DNA of 64,000 nucleotides. Origin: Paenibacillus arenosi. GTDB taxonomy: Bacteria > Bacillota > Bacilli > Paenibacillales > Paenibacillaceae. The translations under genes were made by a program, and so were the position numbers. Under the pieces are notes generated by a model. The model was not told the DNA's origin. It was given only the letters and a program-made list of their open reading frames with translations, and searched no databases. The DNA lies in NCBI RefSeq assembly GCF_014841135.1, contig NZ_JACYTN010000002.1, forward strand, positions 496,001 to 560,000. Reading direction: 5' to 3'. Each line of letters starts with the position of its first letter. Position 1 is the first letter of the stretch. Below, one piece after another: positions 16,567-26,073 of the stretch.

Positions 16567-18168
16567 TTATTGCTTTTTCTCTGCATCTTGTTCAGCGTAA
16601 TAGGAGCTTAATTCGTCTGCCACTTGCTTCGTATTTTTCATAATATCTGCTGCACTAAAGAAAATACTACCTTCAATATCCTCTTTATATCTTTCATTAT
16701 AACGGAGCTGTTCTATTAATATCTCCGCACTTGTCCAATGTTGTTTTTCTTTTGGATCTGCTAATTTATAGGCTGCATGACCAATGTACAAGTCAACATC
16801 TGTTCCTTCTGTCTCTTTTATCCACCAATCAGTCACTGTATCGTAAGAAGCCGCATTATGCCCAATATGCCAATACACTTGCGGTGCTACATAGTCGATC
16901 CAACTGCTTTGAATCCATTTGCGGACATCTGCATGCAAGGAATCATAGCTAGTTACCCCTGCCTTCGTTGCCGAGCCTGTTGGGTCTACACTTTTATTAC
17001 GCCATACTCCAAATGGGCTGATTCCAAACGAAACATTCGGTTTGGTTTTTTCAATACGTTCAGATAATTCTTGCACAAACAAGTTGACATTGTTGCGTCT
17101 CCAGTCATTCTTGTTGTTGAAAACTTTGTTGTATGTACGATATGACGCATCATCTTTGAAAGGCTCACGTTCCTGACCATAAGGATAGAAATAATCATCT
17201 AAATGAATCCCATCAATATTATAATTTTCTACGACTTCCATGATAGAATCAAGAATAAATTCCCTAGCGGCTGGAACTCCCGGATCAAACAGCAGCTTGT
17301 CCGAATGCTTAACGACCCAATTCGGATTTTTGCGCGCAGGGTGAGTTGGAACTAATTTATTTACATCGCCTTGCACACTGATTCGATATGGATTGAACCA
17401 TGCGTGAAATTGCATCCCTCGCTTATGTGTCTCTTCTATCATAAAGGCAAGTGGATCGTAACCTGGATCTTTCCCCTGCTTGCCTGTCAGCCACTCTGAC
17501 CAAGGAAGCATTGTTGAAGGATAGAATGCATCTGCTGTTGGACGGACCTGAACAAATACGGTATTCAAACCGGTTTGCTGTAGTTTATCTAACATTGCTG
17601 TATATTCCTGCTTCTGCTTCTCTGCATTGAAGGATTTACGTGGGTCACTCGGCCAGTCAATATTGTATACCGTCGATATCCATGTACCGCGCACTGCTGG
17701 AATCTCAATGACCTCGCCATCCTCCATCGTCATAACGACAGTGCGTGACTTAGCATCCCACTGTACAGCAACTCCTAAATTTTCACTCACAAAGCGCAGC
17801 GGAACCATTACTCGTCCTGCCTTCATTTGAGCACTTACATCCAACGACTTCTGCTGTCCATCTACCATTGCAGAGTCACTGCCTTCCTTTAAAACAATAG
17901 TACGGCCATTCTTCTCAAACATCACTTCCTTGCTAGCAGGATTCCAATCTACTGTAGCCCCTATCCCTTCCCCAATCGAGCGAAATGGCATCATCGTCAC
18001 GTTTTTGGAAGGAATAATGTAAGGAGGAACATCACTTTTTAGACGTTGATCATTTAGCAAAATCTTAATTTCATTGGATTTCTGAGCAAAAGCTTGCATA
18101 GGCATAATCGCTGTACTCAGCAAAGCAGCTGTACAAGCAATAACCACTATACGTTTTTTGATATTCAT
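16567..18168 (-). CDS. Secreted glycosyl-hydrolase-like (GHL10/DUF187) protein with stalk domain
   Basis: Signal peptide at residues 1-29 (KKRIVVIACTAALLSTAIMP, cut after AFA). Next comes a copper-amine-oxidase-N-like stalk domain (about 35-145: NVTMMPFRSIGEGIGATVDW and RVMVPLRFVSENLGVAVQWD). A GHL10/DUF187 TIM barrel follows (about 155-520): RGTWISTVYNIDWPSD, MQFHAWFNPYRIS and NIDGIHLDDYFYP, with the acidic DD pair expected at the active site. Probably acts on cell-wall or extracellular polysaccharide; no substrate is established. 533 residues. Start placed at MNIKKRIVV behind GGGAGAG. Confidence 0.9.
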   Translation of the reverse strand: MNIKKRIVVIACTAALLSTAIMPMQAFAQKSNEIKILLNDQRLKSDVPPYIIPSKNVTMMPFRSIGEGIGATVDWNPASKEVMFEKNGRTIVLKEGSDSAMVDGQQKSLDVSAQMKAGRVMVPLRFVSENLGVAVQWDAKSRTVVMTMEDGEVIEIPAVRGTWISTVYNIDWPSDPRKSFNAEKQKQEYTAMLDKLQQTGLNTVFVQVRPTADAFYPSTMLPWSEWLTGKQGKDPGYDPLAFMIEETHKRGMQFHAWFNPYRISVQGDVNKLVPTHPARKNPNWVVKHSDKLLFDPGVPAAREFILDSIMEVVENYNIDGIHLDDYFYPYGQEREPFKDDASYRTYNKVFNNKNDWRRNNVNLFVQELSERIEKTKPNVSFGISPFGVWRNKSVDPTGSATKAGVTSYDSLHADVRKWIQSSWIDYVAPQVYWHIGHNAASYDTVTDWWIKETEGTDVDLYIGHAAYKLADPKEKQHWTSAEILIEQLRYNERYKEDIEGSIFFSAADIMKNTKQVADELSSYYAEQDAEKKQ

Positions 18169-18220
18169 ATTTGTACTCTCCCATTTCATAAAATACAAAC
18201 TTATATATACTTAGACGCCA

Positions 18221-18257
18221 AAAATAAAGCATCTGTTTCGGTAGAAACAGATGCTTT
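18221..18257 (-). terminator. Terminator of mntR, overlapping its stop codon
   Basis: AAAGCATCTGTTTC (18226-18239) pairs perfectly with GAAACAGATGCTTT (18244-18257), 4-base loop, then TATTTTTGG on the minus strand. The stem begins within the mntR stop codon. Confidence 0.9.
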
Positions 18258-18681
18258 AAGAATCATTATCTAATTCACTCTGTATTCGGCGCAAATCCGC
18301 TACACGAGTAGGGTCTTGATTGAAGTATGCAACTAACGCTTCGATACAAGTAATGGAGTTCCAACTTAGATGATGCTCGATGCCTTCTACATCTTGATAA
18401 ATAAGGTCTTCTTGTACACCTATCGTAGTAAGAAAATCCTCCAGCAACTGGTGTCTATCCACCAACCGTTTGCCAATTTTCTTACCCTTACTAGTAAGTA
18501 CCAAGCCACGGTACTTTTCATATATTAAGTACTGATCCTTATCCAGCTTTTGAATCATCTTCGTTACTGATGAAGGATGTACTTCTAGACCTTCCGCAAT
18601 ATCCGAGACACGAGCATATCCTTTTTCATCGATTAATTTGTAGATGCGCTCCAAATAATCTTCCATACTGGGTGTTGGCAT
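18256..18681 (-). CDS. mntR: Manganese-responsive transcription regulator MntR
   Basis: DtxR-family repressor of manganese uptake. 141 residues with an N-terminal winged helix ([20 protein letters not shown]) and a C-terminal dimer domain. All six metal ligands known from B. subtilis MntR fall at the same positions: Asp8, Glu11, His77, Glu99, Glu102 and His103. This supports Mn rather than Fe sensing. Start at MPTPSMEDY, 6 bases after GAGGG; the longer frame adds 33 unrelated residues. Its promoter carries an inverted repeat, see 18757-18774. Confidence 0.96.
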   Translation of the reverse strand: MPTPSMEDYLERIYKLIDEKGYARVSDIAEGLEVHPSSVTKMIQKLDKDQYLIYEKYRGLVLTSKGKKIGKRLVDRHQLLEDFLTTIGVQEDLIYQDVEGIEHHLSWNSITCIEALVAYFNQDPTRVADLRRIQSELDNDS

Positions 18682-18756
18682 CATTTTCCCTCTTTTCCAC
18701 TTCAACATCATCTTCTGCCACAAAGGCTCTTCTAGTTTACATGGTTTGCCCTGTAA

Positions 18757-18774
18757 GTTCAACCTTAGTTGAAC
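18757..18774. promoter_or_regulatory. Inverted repeat over the mntR -35 region
   Basis: GTTCAAC-CTTA-GTTGAAC is a perfect 7-4-7 inverted repeat. On the minus strand its end supplies TTGAAC, followed after 17 bases by TAAACT, a plausible sigma-A promoter. The place suggests an operator, perhaps for MntR itself; the half-site does not match the B. subtilis MntR box that I know. Confidence 0.5.
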
Positions 18775-18849
18775 CACCAACCACTGCTAGCATTTACCTT
18801 TTAATCCTCATGACGTACAAGTCTATGTAAATATAATTGGCTACACCAG

Positions 18850-18894
18850 CAAAATAGCAGTAGCTGCATGCTATAAAAACGAGCTTGCAGCTAC
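18850..18894 (-). terminator. Terminator of the znuACB-ccdA unit
   Basis: GTAGCTGCA (18860-18868) pairs with TGCAGCTAC (18886-18894); minus-strand exit TGCTATTTTGC. It follows the ccdA stop directly. Confidence 0.65.
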
Positions 18895-18905
18895 CGATAT
18901 TCAAA

Positions 18906-19622
18906 TTACATTAAATTGTACAGCCAGTCGGGTGTTACCCCTTGCAGCCAAGCGTTCATTCTCGCCATTTGATCTGTAAACAACAATATCCCCATCACAA
19001 TCATTAGCACTCCGCCAACCTTCATAAGTACACCTGAATATTTCACAAGCCAACGTGTTGAACTAATGAAAAAGCCAAGTACGAAGAACGGCAGTGCAAA
19101 CCCAATGGCATAAACGGTCGACAACCAGAACCAAGAGCCTGGATCTTGTGCCGCCAAACCAAGTATGGCTCCAAGTATAGGTCCAACGCACGGTGACCAT
19201 CCTGCCGAAAAGCCGATACCGAATAAGAATGAACCGCCATAACTGCCACGTTTGCCAGCAACGTTCCATTTACGTTCTTTCATTAACAGCTGGGGTTGAA
19301 AAATCCCCAATAACATTAAACCCATCACGATAATAAAAATAGCCGCGACTTGACGCACCAGCTCACGATATTGGACAAGTATCGAACCGAATACGCCCGC
19401 TACCAATCCTAACGTGTAGAATACAACGCTAAATCCTAGGATAAAGAATAAGGTATGGAGCAATATTTTCTTACGTACTTCCCGCTTCGATTGCTCCTCT
19501 TTTAATTGCTGTACAGACATGCCTGTAATGAGAGATAAGTACGATGGATAGAGTGGCAAACAGCATGGAGAAAAGAACGAAGCTATCCCCGCTAAAAATG
19601 CAATGCCAATGGAAATCGTCAT
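18906..19622 (-). CDS. ccdA: Cytochrome c biogenesis / thiol-redox transmembrane protein CcdA
   Basis: Moves reducing equivalents across the membrane from thioredoxin to extracytoplasmic thiol proteins. About 238 residues and six membrane segments. Conserved cysteine motifs lie in helix 1 (SFFSPCCLPLYPSY) and helix 4 (GWSPCVGPILG). Start at MTISIGIAF, 7 bases after GGAGG. It lies 47 bases after znuB with no terminator between, so it probably belongs to the zinc-regulated unit, which is unusual. Confidence 0.93.
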   Translation of the reverse strand: MTISIGIAFLAGIASFFSPCCLPLYPSYLSLITGMSVQQLKEEQSKREVRKKILLHTLFFILGFSVVFYTLGLVAGVFGSILVQYRELVRQVAAIFIIVMGLMLLGIFQPQLLMKERKWNVAGKRGSYGGSFLFGIGFSAGWSPCVGPILGAILGLAAQDPGSWFWLSTVYAIGFALPFFVLGFFISSTRWLVKYSGVLMKVGGVLMIVMGILLFTDQMARMNAWLQGVTPDWLYNLM

Positions 19623-19669
19623 GCATATGCCTCCACAATTCAAACATGATGTGAACTACTCTATCCAGT

Positions 19670-20479
19670 TTATACCTTTACTCCTTTACGTACAAGCATT
19701 GTCACAATTAGGACAAGGATTAGCAGCAAAACAATCGTCGCGCCAGGCGCCAAATTCCAAACACCTGCAACGAGTAACCCTGCAACAACAGCTATTTCCG
19801 AGATAAACACGGATACGATAATTGCCCTTTTGAAACTGCGAGCCATCAGTAAGCTGATAGCTACCGGAATGGTAAGTAAAGCCGATACGAGCAGTGCGCC
19901 AACAATTTTGATCGCTGCGCTAATAACGAGAGCTGTAAGAACTGTCATCGCTATATTTAGCCAACGCACAGGAAGTCCATTTACCGCAGCTGCATCTTCA
20001 TCAAAAGTAAGCAAGAACATTTCTTTATAAAAGACTAGCATAAAACCAATTACGATCACGGTGACACCACCGATCACATACAAATCCACAGGAGCAAGCG
20101 TATATATGCTGCCAAAGAAATAGCTTGACACGTTGGCATTAAAGCTCATTCCAAGTGTAAAAAATAATGAAGCTAGAGCCACTCCACCCGACATAATGAC
20201 CGCAATGGACAATTCCGCATATGTCTTATACGATTTACGCAGCTTTTCCACCGCTATTGAACCAATTAACGCAAAAATAAGGCCTACTGCAAGTGGATAC
20301 ACATTAATTAAGAAGCCTAATGCAACACCAGCGATCGTTACATGTGCGAGCGTATCCCCGATCATAGACAATCTACGCAATACAAGGAACATTCCCATTA
20401 AGGGAGCTGTAATTCCTATTAAGAGCCCACCGATTAGAGCTCGTTGAAAAAATTGAGATGATACTAAATCCATTAACAT
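19670..20479 (-). CDS. znuB: Zinc ABC transporter permease
   Basis: ABC-3 family metal permease with about eight membrane helices, 269 residues. Typical blocks: RRLSMIGDTLAHVTIAGVALG and VGALLVSALLTIPVAISLL. Together with the ATPase and the His-rich binding protein upstream it forms a ZnuACB importer. The Zur box before znuA makes zinc the most likely substrate. AGGAG 7 bases before ATG. Confidence 0.93.
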   Translation of the reverse strand: MLMDLVSSQFFQRALIGGLLIGITAPLMGMFLVLRRLSMIGDTLAHVTIAGVALGFLINVYPLAVGLIFALIGSIAVEKLRKSYKTYAELSIAVIMSGGVALASLFFTLGMSFNANVSSYFFGSIYTLAPVDLYVIGGVTVIVIGFMLVFYKEMFLLTFDEDAAAVNGLPVRWLNIAMTVLTALVISAAIKIVGALLVSALLTIPVAISLLMARSFKRAIIVSVFISEIAVVAGLLVAGVWNLAPGATIVLLLILVLIVTMLVRKGVKV

Positions 20480-20513
20480 AGTTAGTCTCCTACTCCTAAC
20501 GAGAACTTCTTAC

Positions 20514-21260
20514 TTAGACGAACACACCATGTACGAAGTCTTCTTCCTGACACACCTGCTCGTGCGAATGCTTACGATAAAAACTAAACTTGCCGCTGCG
20601 ATGCACAGGTTCACTTCCGAGCCATGCATTCACCATCTCCATATCATGAGATACCATAATAATTGTCATGTTGTGATGCTCGTGTAAATGCTGCAGCAAA
20701 TTAAAGAAATCACGCTGAGTCTCAGCATCGATTCCTACTGTAGGCTCATCCAAAATAAGTAACTCTGGTTTATTTACCATAGCACGCGCAAGAAAGACAC
20801 GCTGTTGCTGGCCACCTGACAGTTGACCAATTCGCTTGTTCGCCAAATTCTCGATCCGCATTACTTTCATGGCATCTTCAATTTTAGTACGATCAGCTTG
20901 CGACAGACGACGGAATATTTTACTACGGCTAAATACACCTGATTCAACAACTTCCATAACCGTTGCTGGAAACAACGGATTAAAATTATTTTTCTGCGGC
21001 ACATACCCGATACGCTCCCAAGCTTTGAACTGCTGGATCGGGGTATTAAATAAGCGTACCTCCCCGGCAGCCGGCTTTAACAATCCAACCATCAAGCGCA
21101 TCAATGTGGTCTTTCCTGCACCATTTGAACCAATGACACCAACAAAGTCTCGTTCATAAATTTCAAAGCTTACATCTTGAAATACATGTTGATCCTCATA
21201 CTTAAAGCCAAGCTGATCTAGCGTAACGACCTGATTATGACAGGCACGATTGTCACTCAT
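20514..21260 (-). CDS. znuC: Zinc ABC transporter ATP-binding protein
   Basis: ATPase of the zinc importer, 248 residues. Walker A GSNGAGKTTL, Q-loop YVPQKNN, signature LSGGQQQRVFLARA, Walker B LLILDEPT and the His switch MVSHD are all present. The C-terminus after about residue 215 is divergent and rich in His/Glu. Second gene of the unit; a hairpin lies in the gap after znuA. Confidence 0.94.
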   Translation of the reverse strand: MSDNRACHNQVVTLDQLGFKYEDQHVFQDVSFEIYERDFVGVIGSNGAGKTTLMRLMVGLLKPAAGEVRLFNTPIQQFKAWERIGYVPQKNNFNPLFPATVMEVVESGVFSRSKIFRRLSQADRTKIEDAMKVMRIENLANKRIGQLSGGQQQRVFLARAMVNKPELLILDEPTVGIDAETQRDFFNLLQHLHEHHNMTIIMVSHDMEMVNAWLGSEPVHRSGKFSFYRKHSHEQVCQEEDFVHGVFV

Positions 21261-21290
21261 CTCATTTCACTTCCTTAATCCGAACGATGT

Positions 21291-21323
21291 AAGGTGAATG
21301 ATAACATACGTATCATTCACCTT
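21291..21323 (-). other. Perfect inverted repeat between znuA and znuC
   Basis: AAGGTGAATGATA pairs with TATCATTCACCTT, 13 bp, 7-base loop. No T run follows, so it is more likely an mRNA-stabilising or processing hairpin at the 3' end of znuA than a full terminator. It would favour more binding protein than ATPase and permease. Confidence 0.6.
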
Positions 21324-21343
21324 GATCGATTCATTTCCAGTTA

Positions 21344-22345
21344 TTATTGCAGTGCCTTGAGTAAATGCTGAAGATTGCGTTCCATCAGCGTTAAATAATT
21401 TTCTCCTGCGGCTTCCTGCTCTTTTGTTAATCCTTCTAGCGGACTCAGCACTAGCGTTTCAACATTCGCCTCACTAGCCAGCGTCTTCGCCAATGTATCC
21501 GATACAAGCTCCTCGAAGAAAATGTATTTAATTTGCTTTTCCTCTACAAGCTGCTTCAAACGCAAAATGTCTTGCGCCCGCGGCTCAGCGCTAGGCGATA
21601 TACCCATAATTGCATGCTGATGGATTCCATAATCACGTGCTAAATATCCAAAAGCATGGTGAGAAACGACTATATCTTTTTTGCTAGTTTGTTTGATTGA
21701 ATCAGCATATTGCTTATCTAATGCAACAAGCTTATCATGAAGTTGTTTATGACGCTCTTCATAATAGGATTTGTTGCTGCTATCTGCATCAATAAGTGCT
21801 TGTTTTACATTCTCCGCCATTACGATAGCTGACTTCGGACTCACCCATGTATGAGGATCAACTCCACCTTCATGACTGTGTCCTACTTCATTCTCGTGAT
21901 GGTGCTCTGCTTCTTCATTGTGCCCATGATCATGACCATGTTCATGACCTGACTCTTCCTCAGCATTAGTCCCCTCGATTAACGTAACCCCTTTGCTTGC
22001 TTCAATTAGCTTCACCTTAGAATTGTTATCCAATCCATTTTTAAAATCTTCGATCCAGCCTTCGAATCCTGCGCCTTGATACAGCATAATTTGCGCTTTG
22101 GAAACGTTTTGAAGATCTACACTTTTCGGTGTCCAGTCATGAGGCTCTACCCCAGAAGGGATTAAGTTCACCACATTAACATGCTCTCCGCCGATCTCTT
22201 TAGCCATATAATAGAGAGGATAGAAACTCGTAACAACGTTCACTTTTCCTTCCTCTATTTGTACTGCTGCCGAATTACCGCAGGCAGTTGTCAACATAAT
22301 GATAGCTCCTAGCAGAATGGACAACCAAGTCTTGCTTCTTTTCAT
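21344..22345 (-). CDS. znuA: Zinc ABC transporter substrate-binding lipoprotein
   Basis: Cluster A-I metal-binding protein, 333 residues, anchored as a lipoprotein (lipobox LTTAC near residue 21). Metal-ligand blocks include GVEPHDWTPK, DPHTWVSP and SHHAFGYLARDYG. A long His/Glu/Gly-rich loop (about residues 134-160) with many HGH and HHH runs is typical of zinc rather than manganese binders. First gene of the unit, with a consensus promoter and Zur box upstream. Confidence 0.95.
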   Translation of the reverse strand: MKRSKTWLSILLGAIIMLTTACGNSAAVQIEEGKVNVVTSFYPLYYMAKEIGGEHVNVVNLIPSGVEPHDWTPKSVDLQNVSKAQIMLYQGAGFEGWIEDFKNGLDNNSKVKLIEASKGVTLIEGTNAEEESGHEHGHDHGHNEEAEHHHENEVGHSHEGGVDPHTWVSPKSAIVMAENVKQALIDADSSNKSYYEERHKQLHDKLVALDKQYADSIKQTSKKDIVVSHHAFGYLARDYGIHQHAIMGISPSAEPRAQDILRLKQLVEEKQIKYIFFEELVSDTLAKTLASEANVETLVLSPLEGLTKEQEAAGENYLTLMERNLQHLLKALQ

Positions 22346-22421
22346 CTGAACAACTTCCTCTCTCCAAATAACCTGTTAGCTTTCATCTTTATAAACAAGC
22401 AAAAATGTAGCTCGCTCTTTT

Positions 22422-22436
22422 TCGTAATGATTACTA
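22422..22436. promoter_or_regulatory. Zur box upstream of znuA
   Basis: TCGTAATGATTACTA matches the 7-1-7 B. subtilis Zur consensus TCGTAAT-N-ATTACGA in 14 of 15 positions. It lies just downstream of the -10 element, where a bound repressor would block RNA polymerase. Confidence 0.85.
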
Positions 22437-22441
22437 TTAAG

Positions 22442-22470
22442 ATTATAGACACCTACCTAACATGTGTCAA
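22442..22470 (-). promoter_or_regulatory. Consensus sigma-A promoter of znuACB
   Basis: TTGACA (22465-22470), 17-base spacer, TATAAT (22442-22447) on the minus strand: a perfect match, with the Zur box starting 6 bases downstream. Confidence 0.9.
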
Positions 22471-22547
22471 CCAAAAATGATGTCTATTAAGAAGGATTGT
22501 TGCTTACAGCTATAGACGCATATCGTAGTATGCCCATTTATTTGAAA

Positions 22548-22600
22548 ATAGAAGAACCTCTGTCTCTCTTCGAATCGGAAGAGAACACAGAGGTTCTTTA
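22548..22600 (-). terminator. Terminator of metS
   Basis: AAGAACCTCTGT (22553-22564) pairs with ACAGAGGTTCTT (22587-22598), with an inner CTCTTC/GAAGAG stem. Minus-strand exit TTCTATTTTC. Confidence 0.85.
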
Positions 22601-22620
22601 TATGGTTTGTTCAATCAAAC

Positions 22621-24684
<2,064 letters not shown>

Positions 24685-24696
24685 TTATGCGGACAC

Positions 24697-25005
24697 AAAA
24701 AAACCCCCATCCGCTTGGGACGAGAGTTAACCTCACGTGGTACCACCCAAATTTCTGACGCATCCGTTACAAACATTTGCTTGTAGGACTAGCCAGCTTC
24801 ATTGTCGCTGCATGCAGCAGCTCAGCATTCGGTAATGGGAATGACTCACTGAAAGCTAACTTGTCTTCACTACTGTATGTATAAACATAAGAGCGAATAC
24901 CTGCTCACTTCCAGAACCTCCGAGACCATCTTCCATCGTGTAGCTATACCGGCTCACAGCAATTCCCGGCTCTCTGCAATAGCACAACAGTGTACTCATC
25001 TCATC
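24697..25005 (-). ncRNA. T-box riboswitch leader of metS (tRNA-Met)
   Basis: The minus strand contains the T-box core GGGTGGTACCACG (about 24737-24749), followed by a terminator stem (CTCTCGTCC with GGATGGGGG) and seven T. Upstream lie stem I-like elements with AGAGAGC and GCTGTGAG, and an ATG triplet in GGAAGATGGTC is the likely specifier codon. Established role: uncharged tRNA-Met binds the leader and pairs with the T-box to prevent termination. The 5' boundary is approximate. Confidence 0.9.
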
Positions 25006-25112
25006 ATCAGCATTGGATATACATATTCACATTTGCAAATGAACACATTATTACTCAATATATCTTGAACGGCGTCCACTGTCAATTATCATCCATTCCA
25101 TGTTGGCCTACT

Positions 25113-25445
25113 TTAGTTCGTATTAGCTCTGGATGAATTAGAATGCCCAGAATCTTGGGAATGTTCAGACTCAGCCACTTGCTCAGATAAACCCAATTTC
25201 TCATTTTTATGCCGAGGCGGTACAGGATCATAACCACCAGGATGAAACGGATGACAACAAGCTATTCGCTTCACTGCCAACCATGATCCTTTCGCAGCAC
25301 CATGTACATCGATTGCTTCTAATGCGTATTGCGAGCACGTCGGATAGAATCTACAGCTAGGCGGCTTCAACGGCGAGAGAAAGCGACGATAGAAATGAAT
25401 CGGAGCCTTTAGTGTAACCGCAGTCCACCTCTTAGCTTGTTTCAT
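25113..25445 (-). CDS. yidD: Membrane protein insertion efficiency factor
   Basis: Small amphipathic protein thought to help YidC-dependent membrane insertion. Signature block [20 protein letters not shown] followed by [14 protein letters not shown], containing the conserved Cys residues. 110 residues, with a Ser/Asn-rich tail beyond the core. Start at MKQAKRWTA, 8 bases after AGGTG and overlapping the end of the zur ribosome region. It follows zur by a few bases, so is likely cotranscribed with it. Confidence 0.93.
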   Translation of the reverse strand: MKQAKRWTAVTLKAPIHFYRRFLSPLKPPSCRFYPTCSQYALEAIDVHGAAKGSWLAVKRIACCHPFHPGGYDPVPPRHKNEKLGLSEQVAESEHSQDSGHSNSSRANTN

Positions 25446-25450
25446 TCTTA

Positions 25451-25882
25451 TTACACCTGCTCTTCTTTGTATTGACAAGTCTCACAATACCCAAACACCT
25501 CGAACTTATGCTTCACAACTTGAAAACGCTCGGGTACATCCGTTAAAGCAGGCATCGGGCAATAGTGAATAGGATATGTCTTCTCACATTGCAAGCAAAT
25601 CATATGGTGATGATGGTGACTGGCCGAACAATGCGCCTTAAATTTCATACCTTCCTCAAATATAACTTGTTCCAGTACACCTAATTCATGCATGACACGC
25701 AAATTGCGATATACCGTATCAAAGCTAAGTCCTGAATATTGTTGTCCCATATATTCATATACATCTTTCGGTGTCAAATAACCTTCCGTCTCAGCAAAGA
25801 GCGTAGCTAATGTGCGGCGCTGCTCTGTAATCCGTAAACCTTGGCTCGACATCTTTTGCAGCATTTGCTCAGTCTTCAGCAT
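25451..25882 (-). CDS. zur: Zinc uptake regulator, Fur family
   Basis: Zinc-dependent repressor of zinc uptake genes. 143 residues: N-terminal winged helix ([17 protein letters not shown]) and a C-terminal metal domain. It has the [14 protein letters not shown] cluster and a second CETC pair, which together form the structural zinc site. The CPMPALTD...[10 protein letters not shown] region resembles B. subtilis Zur more than Fur or PerR. The matching operator is present 3.5 kb away before znuA. Confidence 0.9.
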   Translation of the reverse strand: MLKTEQMLQKMSSQGLRITEQRRTLATLFAETEGYLTPKDVYEYMGQQYSGLSFDTVYRNLRVMHELGVLEQVIFEEGMKFKAHCSASHHHHHMICLQCEKTYPIHYCPMPALTDVPERFQVVKHKFEVFGYCETCQYKEEQV

Positions 25883-25901
25883 CTTCGTCCCCCCTATCTT
25901 T

Positions 25902-25930
25902 ATAATGCGTTAAGGTTGACACCTTGTCAA
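25902..25930 (-). promoter_or_regulatory. Promoter of zur with inverted repeat
   Basis: TTGACA (25925-25930), 17-base spacer, CATTAT (25902-25907) on the minus strand. TTGACA-CCT-TGTCAA (25916-25930) is a perfect 6-3-6 inverted repeat that covers the -35. It does not resemble the Zur box, so what binds, if anything, is open. Confidence 0.55.
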
Positions 25931-25933
25931 ACG

Positions 25934-25970
25934 GCAAGAAAGACGCTGCAAACTGCAGCGTCTTTCAACG
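25934..25970 (-). terminator. Terminator of the stalk/PKD protein gene
   Basis: GAAAGACGCTGCA (25938-25950) pairs perfectly with TGCAGCGTCTTTC (25954-25966), 3-base loop; exit TTGCCG, so the T run is weak. Confidence 0.7.
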
Positions 25971-26073
25971 TACATAAACAATAGCGATAAAAACATCTAT
26001 AAGGCCTAATGCCAAAAAAAGTTGATATTCTTACATAATCGTATGCTACATTGACAATGGTTCACTAGTATCC

